In this document: positions 44,847-53,421 of the stretch, piece by piece
Layout: every line of letters begins with the position of its first letter
Position numbering within the stretch: the first letter of the stretch is position 1
DNA from: Rhizobium metallidurans
GTDB lineage: Bacteria; Pseudomonadota; Alphaproteobacteria; Rhizobiales; Rhizobiaceae
Length of the DNA stretch: 64,000 bases
Assembly: GCF_014196505.1 (NCBI RefSeq)
Contig: NZ_JACIDW010000003.1
Span: 372,001 to 436,000, forward strand
Direction of reading: 5' to 3'
Position numbers and translations under genes: made by a program
The notes under the pieces: model-generated
Databases searched by the model: none
Told to the model about the DNA's origin: nothing
Seen by the model: only the letters and a program-made list of their open reading frames with translations

Positions 44847-44935
44847 GACGCGTCTCCCAAATTGAACTGCAGACAGCATACGTCGCGTAGATTGAAATCG
44901 ATTTATACAATTCACTAAAATTGCACGGTCGTTTT

Positions 44936-45817
44936 TTACATCCGCGTTGCTTCCCGGCGCGCCACGATATGCTCGCGCCAGATCGTGAAAATGCCGGAGG
45001 CGACGACGATGACGGAGCCGATGATCGTGTTTAGGCTCAGCGTCTCGCCGTAGATCGTGACGCCGATGATCGAGGCGTAGACGAGCTGCAGATAGGTGAG
45101 CGGCTGCACGGCGGCGGCGTCGAGCATGTCGTAGGCGCGGATCAGGAAGTAGTGGCTCGCGATGCTGGTCATGCAGACCAGCGCCATCCAGATCCAGTCC
45201 GTGGGCGCCATCCAGGTCCAGTAGAACGGTCCGACGAGCGTCATCGCGATGGCGCCAACGACACCGGTATAGAAAAAGCTCGTCATCGACGAATCGTCGC
45301 GGCTGACCAGCCGGGTGGCGATGACGTAGAACGCGAAGAGGAAGCAGGAGAGGACAGCCAGCAGCAGCGTGACGTCGAAGAAGCCGCTGTCGGGCTTCAG
45401 GATCAGAAGCACGCCGATCAACCCCGCGCCGATCGCCGTCCACCGCCGCCAGCCCACACGCTCGCCAAGCAGCGGGATGGCGAGAAGCGCGATGAGGATC
45501 GGTGTCGCCGAGAAGATCGCCTGCGAGCGCGCCAGTCCGATCACCGCGAAGCAGCTGATCACCACGACCACCTGGGCGGCGAGCAGCAATCCGCGGATCA
45601 CCTGCAAGACCGGCCGCTTGGTGCGCGCCGTGGCGACAATGCCGCCGCGCATCTTCGCGGCCAGAAGGATGGTGAAGAGACCGAATGCCCAATAGCGGAT
45701 CATCGTCACGAAGACGGGCGGATAGGCCCCGCCCAGATGTTTCGAGATGCCGTCCTGAATGGAAAAGATGGTGATCGCCAGAAGAACGAAAATATAGCCC
45801 TGGGTCTTCGATTTCAT
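44936..45817 (-). CDS. DMT family transporter (EamA type)
   Basis: A 293-residue inner-membrane exporter with ten predicted helices in two EamA repeats. Repeat 1 starts YIFVLLAITIFSIQDGISKH; repeat 2 contains LLLAVLSCFLFAFYVIATRL. RCxxP-like loops and FLIRAYDMLDAAAVQPLTYL, QLVYASIIGVTIYGETL are characteristic. Substrate (amino acid, metabolite or drug) cannot be told. Confidence 0.9.
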   Translation of the reverse strand: MKSKTQGYIFVLLAITIFSIQDGISKHLGGAYPPVFVTMIRYWAFGLFTILLAAKMRGGIVATARTKRPVLQVIRGLLLAAQVVVVISCFAVIGLARSQAIFSATPILIALLAIPLLGERVGWRRWTAIGAGLIGVLLILKPDSGFFDVTLLLAVLSCFLFAFYVIATRLVSRDDSSMTSFFYTGVVGAIAMTLVGPFYWTWMAPTDWIWMALVCMTSIASHYFLIRAYDMLDAAAVQPLTYLQLVYASIIGVTIYGETLSLNTIIGSVIVVASGIFTIWREHIVARREATRM

Positions 45818-45884
45818 GGCGTCTTCTTATTGCACGGGCTCTCGCCCCATTCCGGAAACGCGCGCGGGTGATTCCGATCTTCCG

Positions 45885-46346
45885 CTACAAGCCCACATTG
45901 GGCCGGTCGATCACCTCGCGCAAGGCGAAGCTTGAATTGATCTTGACGACATGGGGCAGGGCCGAAAGCCAGTCGCGATGGATGCGCTCATAGTCCTCCA
46001 GATCCCGGGCCGCCACGCGCAGGATATAATCGTATTCCCCAGACATCAGATAGCAGACGAGCACGTTCGGGCAGCGTTTCACGGCGGTCTCGAATTCCGA
46101 AAGCGTCTTGGCGAACTGGCCCGAGAGCGAGATATGCACGATGGCGATCATCTTGTAGTCGAGCGCCTTGGGCGAGACGTGCGCGTGATAGCCGAGGATG
46201 ACACCGCCGCGGTCGAGTATGTCGAGCCGCCGGGAGCAGGCCGATGCCGACAGTCCCACCTTGTTGGCCAGGTCCGCGTTGGTGATCCGTGCGTTCGATT
46301 GAAGTGCTTTCAAAATGGCATGATCGATGGCATCCAGTTCCGACAT
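45885..46346 (-). CDS. Lrp/AsnC family transcriptional regulator, likely regulator of ald
   Basis: A 153-residue feast/famine regulator. Winged-helix: AIDHAILKALQSNARITNAD, LANKVGLSASACSRRLDILD; effector-binding RAM domain: MIAIVHISLSGQFAKTLSEF, VLVCYLMSGEYDYILRVAAR. Divergent from alanine dehydrogenase with a 163-base gap containing a perfect palindrome, the arrangement known for AldR-type regulators that turn on ald in response to alanine. Confidence 0.92.
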   Translation of the reverse strand: MSELDAIDHAILKALQSNARITNADLANKVGLSASACSRRLDILDRGGVILGYHAHVSPKALDYKMIAIVHISLSGQFAKTLSEFETAVKRCPNVLVCYLMSGEYDYILRVAARDLEDYERIHRDWLSALPHVVKINSSFALREVIDRPNVGL

Positions 46347-46377
46347 TCGAAGAACTTTCGATTATTGCGTCCGAAAC

Positions 46378-46398
46378 GCATTTTTCTTCGAAAAATGC
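46378..46398. promoter_or_regulatory. Perfect palindrome between lrp-type gene and ald
   Basis: GCATTTTTC at 46378-46386 and GAAAAATGC at 46390-46398 form a perfect inverted repeat around TTC. It lies 32 bases from the regulator start and about 110 from ald, so it could control both. Size and A/T-rich core fit an Lrp/AsnC operator. Confidence 0.5.
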
Positions 46399-46509
46399 CA
46401 TTCATGCAAATCCTCTTTGCAAGGACATTTCGCGCGCGGGGTGATTGGATTTCGCTTGTGAACGCTTCGCGGGACGAGGCTTGAAAAACAAACGAGGAGG
46501 AGCGCCCCG

Positions 46510-47628
46510 ATGCGCGTCGGTTGTCCGAAGGAAATCAAGAATCACGAATATCGCGTCGGCCTGACGCCAGCGGCCGTTCGCGAATATGTCGCGCATGGCC
46601 ACGAGGTCTGGATCGAGACGAAGGCGGGCTCCGGCATCGGCGCCGACGATGCCGCCTATGCCGCGGCAGGCGCGAAGATCGCTTCTGCCGCCAAGGACAT
46701 CTTCGAAAAGTGCGACATGATCGTGAAGGTCAAGGAGCCGCAGCCGTCCGAATGGGCGCAGCTGCGCGACGGCCAGATCCTCTACACCTATCTGCACCTG
46801 GCGCCGGACCCCGAACAGACCAAGGGCCTGCTGTCGTCAGGCGTCACCGGCGTTGCCTATGAGACGGTGACCGATGAGCGTGGCGGCCTGCCGCTGCTGG
46901 CGCCGATGTCCGAAGTCGCCGGTCGCCTTTCGATCCAGGCCGGTGCAACGGCACTGCAGAAGGCCAATGGCGGCCTCGGCATTCTTCTGGGCGGTGTCCC
47001 CGGCGTCCTGCCGGCCAAGGTCACCATTATCGGCGGCGGTGTGGTCGGCCTGCATGCGGCGCGCATGGCCGCCGGCCTCGGCGCCGATGTCACCATCCTC
47101 GACAAGTCGCTGCCGCGCCTGCGCCAGCTCGACGATCTTTTCGGCGGCCGCATCCATACCCGCTATTCCAGCATTCAGGCTCTGGAGGATGAAGTCTTCT
47201 CCGCCGATCTCGTCATCGGCGCGGTGCTGATCCCGGGTGCCGCCGCGCCCAAGCTCGTCACCCGCGAAATGCTCTCGGGCATGAAGAAGGGCTCCGTTAT
47301 CGTCGATGTCGCCATCGATCAGGGCGGTTGCTTCGAGACATCGCATGCGACGACCCATTCCGATCCGACCTACGAGGTCGACGGTGTCGTCCATTATTGC
47401 GTCGCCAACATGCCGGGCGCGGTCCCGGTCACCTCGGCGCAGGCGTTGAACAATGCGACGCTTGTTCACGGCCTGGCGCTCGCCGATCGCGGTCTGCGCG
47501 CCATCGCGGAAGACCGGCATCTCAGAAACGGTCTCAACGTCCACAAGGGGCGCGTCACCAATAAAGCCGTTGCCGAGGCGCTGGGCTACGAGCCTTACGC
47601 CGCGGAAGCCGTGCTCAACGTGGCGTAA
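46510..47628 (+). CDS. ald: Alanine dehydrogenase
   Basis: A 372-residue NAD-dependent enzyme converting L-alanine to pyruvate and ammonia. Seen: [30 protein letters not shown], the Rossmann loop [40 protein letters not shown] and [28 protein letters not shown] provides a strong ribosome site. In rhizobia the enzyme supports growth on alanine and nitrogen exchange in nodules. Confidence 0.97.
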   Translation: MRVGCPKEIKNHEYRVGLTPAAVREYVAHGHEVWIETKAGSGIGADDAAYAAAGAKIASAAKDIFEKCDMIVKVKEPQPSEWAQLRDGQILYTYLHLAPDPEQTKGLLSSGVTGVAYETVTDERGGLPLLAPMSEVAGRLSIQAGATALQKANGGLGILLGGVPGVLPAKVTIIGGGVVGLHAARMAAGLGADVTILDKSLPRLRQLDDLFGGRIHTRYSSIQALEDEVFSADLVIGAVLIPGAAAPKLVTREMLSGMKKGSVIVDVAIDQGGCFETSHATTHSDPTYEVDGVVHYCVANMPGAVPVTSAQALNNATLVHGLALADRGLRAIAEDRHLRNGLNVHKGRVTNKAVAEALGYEPYAAEAVLNVA

Positions 47629-47651
47629 GGTCCATCGCGCTGCGTCAACTG

Positions 47652-47684
47652 AAGCCGGTTGCGCTCTCCGCAGCCGGCTTTTTT
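47652..47684 (+). terminator. Rho-independent terminator of ald
   Basis: AAGCCGG at 47652-47658 and CCGGCTT at 47674-47680, with TGCG and CGCA pairing inside around CTCTC, followed by a T-run. Strong intrinsic terminator, also facing the converging DUF1203 gene. Confidence 0.85.
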
Positions 47685-47691
47685 CCGTGAT

Positions 47692-48162
47692 TCAACCGTC
47701 GATCCGGCACTGATAGCAATTGTTGCGCGCCGAGCGAACATGCACATAGGCCACTTCGGGCTTGCGCAGGAGCTCCGCCGCATAGGCAGGGATATCGGCG
47801 ACCTCGGTCACGGCGCCGGTGCCGTAGACGATGCGGTCGTTGGCACCATAGCCTCGCAGGATGAAGTTGGGGCTCGTCGTCAGGACAGGTGGCGGCACTT
47901 CCTCGGCCGCATAGCGCTCGCAGCGCTTTTGGTGCAGGAACACAGGTCCCGTCTCCGCGTAGGGCTGCAACTCCGGAAAGGGGCGGTAGGCGAAGACGTA
48001 AAGCGCGTCGCCCGAATCGATGTTCTTCAGGCAGTGGCGGCAGGGGTGTCCCGGCCCATCGGACACCATTGTCTCCGGCAAGTGACCATAGGCATCGTTC
48101 CCGCCGTTCCAGATCGTCTCGGCGTCGGCAGTGGGCATCGCAGTGAAATATAGGGCGGTCAT
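47692..48162 (-). CDS. DUF1203 family protein
   Basis: A 156-residue protein of unknown function. Family pattern seen: PGHPCRHCLKNIDSGDALYV, FAYRPFPELQPYAETGPVFL, HQKRCERYAAEEVPPPVL, then RGYGANDRIVYGTGAVTEV and HVRSARNNCYQCRID at the end. The cysteine pairs (CRHC, and two more near the C-terminus) may bind a metal. No role is known. Confidence 0.88.
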   Translation of the reverse strand: MTALYFTAMPTADAETIWNGGNDAYGHLPETMVSDGPGHPCRHCLKNIDSGDALYVFAYRPFPELQPYAETGPVFLHQKRCERYAAEEVPPPVLTTSPNFILRGYGANDRIVYGTGAVTEVADIPAYAAELLRKPEVAYVHVRSARNNCYQCRIDG

Positions 48163-48270
48163 GGCAAGTCTCCTTTTGAGCTTGCCATGAATGCGCTTCA
48201 GCCCGAGTGGAAACCACCCGATCCTTGCACATTTGTACCTTCGCGTGAGGACGCAGCCGAAACGCGCCGA

Positions 48271-48831
48271 CTAGCTTCTCTTCGCCAGCTCGAGCAGCTC
48301 CTTGTCGCTGAGCGGACGCACGATCGCGGTGCCTGTGGACACCGGAGAAAATCCGAACATCTGGTAGAGCTGCAACGCCCGGGGATGGTCGAGATTGTTG
48401 GTCATGGTGGTCACACGCACGGGGTTCTGCGTCCAGATCGCGTAGAGCGCCTGCAGCAGGAACCACTTGCCGATCCCAAGACCCAGCGCATGCTCCATCA
48501 GCCCGAAATGGCTGAGCTCGATCGTATCCTCGTCGACGGTCAGATACTCGTAGAACCCGGCGGGCGCACCGTTCACGTAGAGCACGCAGATCGTGTTGCG
48601 CTTGTCGTAGAGCGTGACGGCCAGTTCCTCGTCGCCCATCCGCAGACGATCCACCCATTGCCATCGCGCGCCGACCTGGCGATAGAGATAGCGGTAGAAC
48701 GGCAGCGGAATTTCCGGCGCGCGCATGATGGCGGTCTGGATATTGACCGGCACCGGCAGGCTCGTCTTCGGCGCCGCCGTCATCTCGAGGCGGGTCACGT
48801 GGGCCTTCAGCGAAGAGGGTGCTTTTGCCAT
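48271..48831 (-). CDS. GNAT family N-acetyltransferase
   Basis: A 186-residue acetyltransferase. After an N-terminal segment (TSLPVPVNIQTAIMRAPEIP) it shows LSHFGLMEHALGLGIGKWFL as acetyl-CoA loop (about residues 118-137) and DHPRALQLYQMFGFSPVS. ATG 48831 lies two bases past the sseA stop, so it belongs to the cysK-alaX-sseA transcript. The longer upstream frame runs inside sseA and is unconserved. Confidence 0.85.
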   Translation of the reverse strand: MAKAPSSLKAHVTRLEMTAAPKTSLPVPVNIQTAIMRAPEIPLPFYRYLYRQVGARWQWVDRLRMGDEELAVTLYDKRNTICVLYVNGAPAGFYEYLTVDEDTIELSHFGLMEHALGLGIGKWFLLQALYAIWTQNPVRVTTMTNNLDHPRALQLYQMFGFSPVSTGTAIVRPLSDKELLELAKRS

Positions 48832-48833
48832 GG

Positions 48834-49703
48834 TCAAGCTTTGATCGCTTCCGCGGGGCCGGTCGCGACGGGCGTGTCCTGCCGGCTGCCCCACTCGCTC
48901 CACGAGCCGTCATATAGCGCGTTGTCGTCATGTCCCACGCTTTCCAGCGCCAGCATGATCACGGCGGCGGTCACGCCCGAGCCGCAGCTCGTCACGACGG
49001 GCCTCGAGAGATCGATTCCCGCATCTGATATCATCGTCTTCAGCGTTGCCACATCCTTGAAGCGGCCGTTGGTCGAGAGGCTGGTTGCCGGCAGGCTGCG
49101 GGCGCCGGGCATGTGGCCCGAACGCATGCCTGCACGCGGCTCGGCTTCCTCGCCGGTGAAGCGGCCGGCGCCGCGCGCATCGGCGATCTGCGCCGAACCG
49201 TCGTCGACGATCTCGCGCATGGTCTCGAAGGGGATGACCTTGTCGGCCCGGAATTTCGGCTTGAACACCGCTGTTACAGGAGTGGCTGTTCCAGTCTCGA
49301 GCGCACGTCCCTCGGCCTTCCAACCATCAAGGCCGCCATCGAGAACGTAAACGTCCTTGGCGCCCATGGTCCGCAGCATCCACCAGACGCGCGGCGCCGA
49401 GAAAAAGCCCATGCCATCATAGACGACGATCGTGTCCGTCTCTGAAATGCCGAGCTTGCCGACTTCAACGGCGAAGAACTCCGGCGAGGGGAGCGAGTGC
49501 GGCAGACCGGTCGCGTGGTCGGCTATCGCGTCCTGATCGAAGAACACGGCGCCGGGAAGGTGGCCCGCCACATATTCGTCCTTGGCGGCGCGCTTGTGCG
49601 CCGGCAGATACCAGGAGGCGTCCACCACCTTGAAACCTGAAGTCCCCAGCTGCTTTTCGACCCAATCGGCCGAAACGACGAAGCGGCTCGTGGTTTCGCT
49701 CAT
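48834..49703 (-). CDS. sseA: 3-mercaptopyruvate sulfurtransferase
   Basis: A 289-residue two-domain rhodanese. The active-site loop VVTSCGSGVTAAVIMLAL has the CG(S/T)G(V/I)T signature of mercaptopyruvate sulfurtransferases instead of the thiosulfate type. N-terminal: VVDASWYLPAHKR and VFFDQDAIADHATGLPHSLP; later DARGAGRFTGEEAEPRAGMR. GGAGAGAG precedes ATG 49703. Fits the nearby cysteine synthase in sulfur metabolism. Confidence 0.94.
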   Translation of the reverse strand: MSETTSRFVVSADWVEKQLGTSGFKVVDASWYLPAHKRAAKDEYVAGHLPGAVFFDQDAIADHATGLPHSLPSPEFFAVEVGKLGISETDTIVVYDGMGFFSAPRVWWMLRTMGAKDVYVLDGGLDGWKAEGRALETGTATPVTAVFKPKFRADKVIPFETMREIVDDGSAQIADARGAGRFTGEEAEPRAGMRSGHMPGARSLPATSLSTNGRFKDVATLKTMISDAGIDLSRPVVTSCGSGVTAAVIMLALESVGHDDNALYDGSWSEWGSRQDTPVATGPAEAIKA

Positions 49704-49724
49704 GCTGCTCTCTCCAATCAATGC

Positions 49725-50462
49725 TTACGCGTCGTCGCCGGGAGCGCCGAAACGGATACGGAAGCGGCGGTTCTCCTTGCCCTTCTTCTCGATCTTGGCG
49801 ATGTGAATCCGTCCTACTTCCCGCGTCTTGGACACATGTGTGCCGCCGCAGGGCTGGCTGTCAATCGCTGAGTTCTCGCCGATGCAGACGAGGCTGACGC
49901 GACCGAGCCCGATCGGCGGGCGTACGTTCTTGGATTTGACGATCCCGGGGTTGGCCGCCAGTTCCTCGTCCGTGATCCATTGCAGGTAAACGGGGTGGTC
50001 TTCATCGACCAGCGCCATCAGCCTGGCCGTCACCTCGTCCTTGTCGATCGTGTCGGTCATATCGAAGTCGACACGGCTCTCCTCCTCGCCGACGGCCGCG
50101 CCGGTGATCGGATAGGAACAGACGACGGACAGCAGATGACAGGCGGTGTGCATGCGCATCAGCTTGTGGCGACGCTCCCAATCGACATGCAGTACAAGCT
50201 TCTCGCCGACCTCGGGGCTTGCCTGCCCCTCAAGCGGAACATGGATGATGATGTCCTTGGCCGCGCCGTGCTTTGTCTGCCCCAGCGTGATCCGGCTGCC
50301 ATCGGCACGCTCGAGGAAGCCGGTATCACCCGGCTGGCCGCCCGATGTGGCGTAAAGGCAGGTCTGATCGAGCTCGATGCCCCCGTCTTCGTGGATGGCG
50401 GTGACGACGGCCTCGCAGGTCGAGAGATAGAAGTCGTCACGGTAGAGGGCATTAACGGGCAT
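49725..50462 (-). CDS. Alanyl-tRNA editing protein (AlaX type)
   Basis: A 245-residue stand-alone editing protein that hydrolyses Ser- or Gly-tRNA(Ala). Zinc motifs: MRMHTACHLLSVV (HxxxH) and DSQPCGGTHVSKTREVG (CxxxH), and the GGQPGDTGFLERADG loop conserved with AlaRS. The start MPVNALYRDDFYL is typical of AlaX-M. It begins six bases past the cysK stop, so both share one transcript. Confidence 0.92.
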   Translation of the reverse strand: MPVNALYRDDFYLSTCEAVVTAIHEDGGIELDQTCLYATSGGQPGDTGFLERADGSRITLGQTKHGAAKDIIIHVPLEGQASPEVGEKLVLHVDWERRHKLMRMHTACHLLSVVCSYPITGAAVGEEESRVDFDMTDTIDKDEVTARLMALVDEDHPVYLQWITDEELAANPGIVKSKNVRPPIGLGRVSLVCIGENSAIDSQPCGGTHVSKTREVGRIHIAKIEKKGKENRRFRIRFGAPGDDA

Positions 50463-50468
50463 CGGGCC

Positions 50469-51509
50469 TCACGCTGCGGGTTCGTATGGGATCTTGATAT
50501 CGACGGGCGAGGTCATCCATGCCGGCAGCGGCAGCGACTTCGATGTCAGGAAATCGGGATTGAAGAGCTTCGACTGGTAGCGGTTGCCGTAGTCGCAGAG
50601 AATGGTCACCACCGTGTGACCCGGGCCGAGATCCCTGGCGAGCCGCACCGCGCCCGCGATATTGATGGCCGACGAGCCGCCGAGGCAAAGCCCCTCATGC
50701 TCGACGAGATCGAAGACATAGGGCAAAGCTTCCGCATCCGAGATATTGTAGGCGAAGTCGGGCGTGAACCCTTCCAGATTGGCGGTGATGCGCCCCTGGC
50801 CGATGCCCTCGGTGATCGAGTTGCCCGACGACTTCAGCTCGCCGTTCTTGTAGAACTCGTAGAGTGCCGCCCCATCCGGGTCGGCGATGCCGATTTTGAC
50901 GTCCTTGTTGAAGCCCTTCAGCCCGATCGCCGTGCCGGCGAGCGTCCCGCCCGAGCCCACGGAGCAGATGAAGCCGTCGATCTTGCCTGACGTATCCGCC
51001 CAGATTTCCTTGGCCGTCGTCTCGATATGCGCCTGCCGGTTGGCGACATTGTCGAACTGGTTGGCCCAGATGGCGCCGTTCGGCTCGGTCTTCGCCAGCT
51101 GTTCGGCCAGGCGTCCGGAAACCTTCACGTAATTGTTGGGGTTCTTGTAGGGCACGGCCGGCACTTCGACGAGCTCGGCGCCGAGCAGCTTCAGCGCGTC
51201 CTTCTTTTCCTGGCTCTGCGTCTCGGGAATGACGATCACGGTGCGGTAGCCCAGTGCCTTGGCAACCACCGTCAGGCCGATGCCGGTGTTGCCGGCGGTA
51301 CCCTCGACGATCACGCCGCCCGGCCGCAGCAAGCCCTTCTTCTCGGCGTCGCGAATGATGTAAAGCGCCGCGCGATCCTTGACCGATTGCCCCGGATTGA
51401 GAAATTCCGCCTTGCCGAGAATGGTGCAACCGGTCGCTTCCGACGCCCCCTTGAGCTTGATCAGGGGAGTGTTGCCGATGGCTTCTAGAACGGAAGGGTG
51501 CACGGTCAT
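50469..51509 (-). CDS. cysK: Cysteine synthase (O-acetylserine sulfhydrylase)
   Basis: A 346-residue PLP enzyme making cysteine from O-acetylserine and sulfide. PLP lysine in NPGQSVKDRAALYIIRDAE, substrate loop VEGTAGNTGIGLTVVAKALG, phosphate-binding CSVGSGGTLAGTAIGLKGF. The C-terminal part is longer than in typical CysK (SLPLPAWMTSPVDIKIPYEP). First gene of the run cysK-alaX-sseA-GNAT. CysK and CysM types cannot be strictly separated by reading. Confidence 0.92.
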   Translation of the reverse strand: MTVHPSVLEAIGNTPLIKLKGASEATGCTILGKAEFLNPGQSVKDRAALYIIRDAEKKGLLRPGGVIVEGTAGNTGIGLTVVAKALGYRTVIVIPETQSQEKKDALKLLGAELVEVPAVPYKNPNNYVKVSGRLAEQLAKTEPNGAIWANQFDNVANRQAHIETTAKEIWADTSGKIDGFICSVGSGGTLAGTAIGLKGFNKDVKIGIADPDGAALYEFYKNGELKSSGNSITEGIGQGRITANLEGFTPDFAYNISDAEALPYVFDLVEHEGLCLGGSSAINIAGAVRLARDLGPGHTVVTILCDYGNRYQSKLFNPDFLTSKSLPLPAWMTSPVDIKIPYEPAA

Positions 51510-51665
51510 GGAATCTGCCTCTTTGAAACACTTAGTTTAGGAACGGTCTTTTCCCTTCACAAGGCTGGGTTGGCAAGAAATCCTATTCCTCGCCCCAGAC
51601 TGCCACGGTAAAATTAGACTTCCGCCCCCCGATCGGCCTGCGATGCCGCGATTGGGGGCCGTCTG

Positions 51666-51695
51666 TGATCTGAACATTGACTTTCATCGTATGGA
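51666..51695 (+). promoter_or_regulatory. Possible ECF-type promoter of the chrR-like gene
   Basis: TGATCT at 51666-51671 and TATGGA at 51690-51695 are 18 bases apart, like the RpoE promoter type (TGATCC-N18-TAAG) seen better at the photolyase operon. One mismatch in the -35 and two in the -10. It would leave a 38-base leader before ATG 51740. Confidence 0.3.
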
Positions 51696-51739
51696 TGATG
51701 ACAAAGCAATCACTGAAAGCGGAAACGACCGAAACCATC

Positions 51740-52387
51740 ATGGTTCACGAGCATATCGACACGGTCGATGCATTGATGGCGTACTATGTTGCCGGTTCCC
51801 TTCCCGAGCCGGCGCGGGTGCTCGTCGAATCGCATCTGGAGATGAAGCCGGATCGTCGGATGCTGGTACGGGATTTGGAGTTCCTGGCCGGTGAGGCCCT
51901 GGAGCAGACCTCCGAAACAAGGCTGGACGATCGCGATGCCAGATTGGCGCGCATCTTCGCATCCGCCACGCCCACCGAGCAGAAGTCGCCGCCGATCGCC
52001 AGTACAAAGCCGGGGACTTTCCCGCGCGCCCTTCGCCGCCTCGTCGGCTTCGATGTCGACACGGTGCCGTGGAAAACCAAGCTTCCCGGTTTCAAGGAGT
52101 ATTCGGTCGATATCGACGGCTGCGAGGTCAGCGTCATGTGGATCAAGCCCGGCCGCGCGCTGCCCGCCCACACCCACAAGGGCATGGAGCTGACGCTCAT
52201 CATCGACGGCGCCTTCAACGACACGCGCGGCCGCTTCGGCCCTGGTGACATCTCGGTTGCCGATGAGACGATCGATCACCGCCCTGTGGCCGAAAAAGAT
52301 CGTCCCTGCATTGCATTTTCCGTTCTTGACGCCCCCATCAAACTGACCGGGTCCTTCCGCCAGCTGATCGGCGACCTGATCGGCTGA
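51740..52387 (+). CDS. ChrR-like anti-sigma factor lacking the zinc-site cysteines
   Basis: A 215-residue protein aligning along its length with ChrR, the anti-sigma factor of RpoE in the singlet-oxygen response. N-terminal domain: VHEHIDTVDALMAYYVAG, then ARVLVESHLEMKPDRRMLV; in ChrR the latter region is HLxxCxxC, and both cysteines are here replaced by Lys and Arg, so the usual zinc site cannot form fully. C-terminal cupin: GCEVSVMWIKPGRALPAHTH, KGMELTLIIDGAFNDTRGRF. No rpoE gene lies upstream. ATG 51740 was chosen on ChrR length (about 213) and start; the longer frame to 51677 begins at a TTG. Confidence 0.75.
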   Translation: MVHEHIDTVDALMAYYVAGSLPEPARVLVESHLEMKPDRRMLVRDLEFLAGEALEQTSETRLDDRDARLARIFASATPTEQKSPPIASTKPGTFPRALRRLVGFDVDTVPWKTKLPGFKEYSVDIDGCEVSVMWIKPGRALPAHTHKGMELTLIIDGAFNDTRGRFGPGDISVADETIDHRPVAEKDRPCIAFSVLDAPIKLTGSFRQLIGDLIG

Positions 52388-52487
52388 AAGCAGCCACAAT
52401 AGCGTGATAGAGCCATTATCCCGGGAGGTTGAGAGGAACTTCCGGGCCCGTTTCGACGTTTTTCGATACAACCGGAGGATTCGCGCC

Positions 52488-53321
52488 ATGAACGATTTTG
52501 TAGCCCGCCCCGAACATGGAATTGCCTGGATCTCAGGCGCAAGCTCCGGCATCGGCCGTGCCCTCGCGCTGAAAATGGCAAGCGAAGGCTACAAGGTCGC
52601 CGTGACCGCCCGCGATCACGAAAAGCTCGCCGAATTGCAATCGGAGGCGAATGGTCTGGCCGGCAGCATCATCGTGCTGGATGGCGACGTCACCAATCCC
52701 GAGGACATGGAGCATGTGCTCGCATCGATCGAATACGAGCATGGCGCACTGGCGCTCGCCGTCTTCAATGCCGGCATCTATCTGCCTGTGCATGCGGAAG
52801 AATTGCGCCGTGAGGATTTCGAGCGGAGCTTCGCGGTCAATCTGCAGGGCGTGGTCAATTGCCTCGTGCCGGCGGTGCGTCACATGAAGCACAAGGGGCA
52901 GGGGCAGATCGCCATCGTCTCTTCGGTCACCGGTTACGGCGGCCTGCCGACGGGGGCGGCCTATGGCGCTACCAAGGCCGCGCTGATCAACATGGCCGAG
53001 AGCCTGAAATTCGATCTCGACAAGATGGGCATCCGCATCCAGCTCATCAATCCGGGCTTCGTCGACACGCCCGCCACCCGCAAGAACGAATTCCCGATGC
53101 CGTCGCTTATCCCGGTCGATGAGGCAGCCGCCGAGATCTATGCGGGCCTGAAGTCGAAAAGTTTCGAGATTACCTTCCCCAGGCGCTTCACCTACACGCT
53201 GAAGGCTCTCAACCTGCTTCCCTACAGCCTGTATTTCTGGCTGGTCAATCGCGCCACCGGCTGGCAGGAACGCCCACGCGCCGACGGTCGCCGCCCGGTG
53301 ACCCCAAGCCCCGCGGAATAG
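52488..53321 (+). CDS. Short-chain dehydrogenase/reductase (ChrR-linked type)
   Basis: A 277-residue SDR. Cofactor motif IAWISGASSGIGRALALKMA, NAG region LAVFNAGIYLPVHAEELRRE, catalytic Ser in IAIVSSVTGYGGLP and Tyr-Lys in AAYGATKAALINMAESLKF. CCGGAGG precedes ATG 52488. It follows the chrR-like gene by 100 bases; an SDR of this type belongs to the RpoE-ChrR core cluster of Rhodobacter sphaeroides, supporting a role in the membrane oxidative response. Substrate unknown. Confidence 0.88.
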   Translation: MNDFVARPEHGIAWISGASSGIGRALALKMASEGYKVAVTARDHEKLAELQSEANGLAGSIIVLDGDVTNPEDMEHVLASIEYEHGALALAVFNAGIYLPVHAEELRREDFERSFAVNLQGVVNCLVPAVRHMKHKGQGQIAIVSSVTGYGGLPTGAAYGATKAALINMAESLKFDLDKMGIRIQLINPGFVDTPATRKNEFPMPSLIPVDEAAAEIYAGLKSKSFEITFPRRFTYTLKALNLLPYSLYFWLVNRATGWQERPRADGRRPVTPSPAE

Positions 53322-53359
53322 TCACGGCTGTCACACGCTAAGGCTGGTGAGAGGGAATA

Positions 53360-53421
53360 GACGAGGCGGATGGCGACCGGGACAGGAGGTCGACTGTCTG
53401 GTCCCGCCATCCGCTCTCGTC
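53360..53421. terminator. Very long hairpin between converging SDR and cfa genes
   Basis: GACGAG-GCGGATGGCG-ACC-GGGAC pairs with GTCCC-GCCATCCGC-TCTCGTC across a loop of about 17 bases. It spans the gap between two converging genes and ends on the cfa stop codon. No long T-run; a two-way terminator is likely. Confidence 0.55.

Noticed and set aside
44847..45692. The long frame extending the PilZ protein through the DMT transporter.
   Set aside because: The PilZ start at 44846 has a good ribosome site, and the extension is an Arg-rich shadow of the transporter gene.
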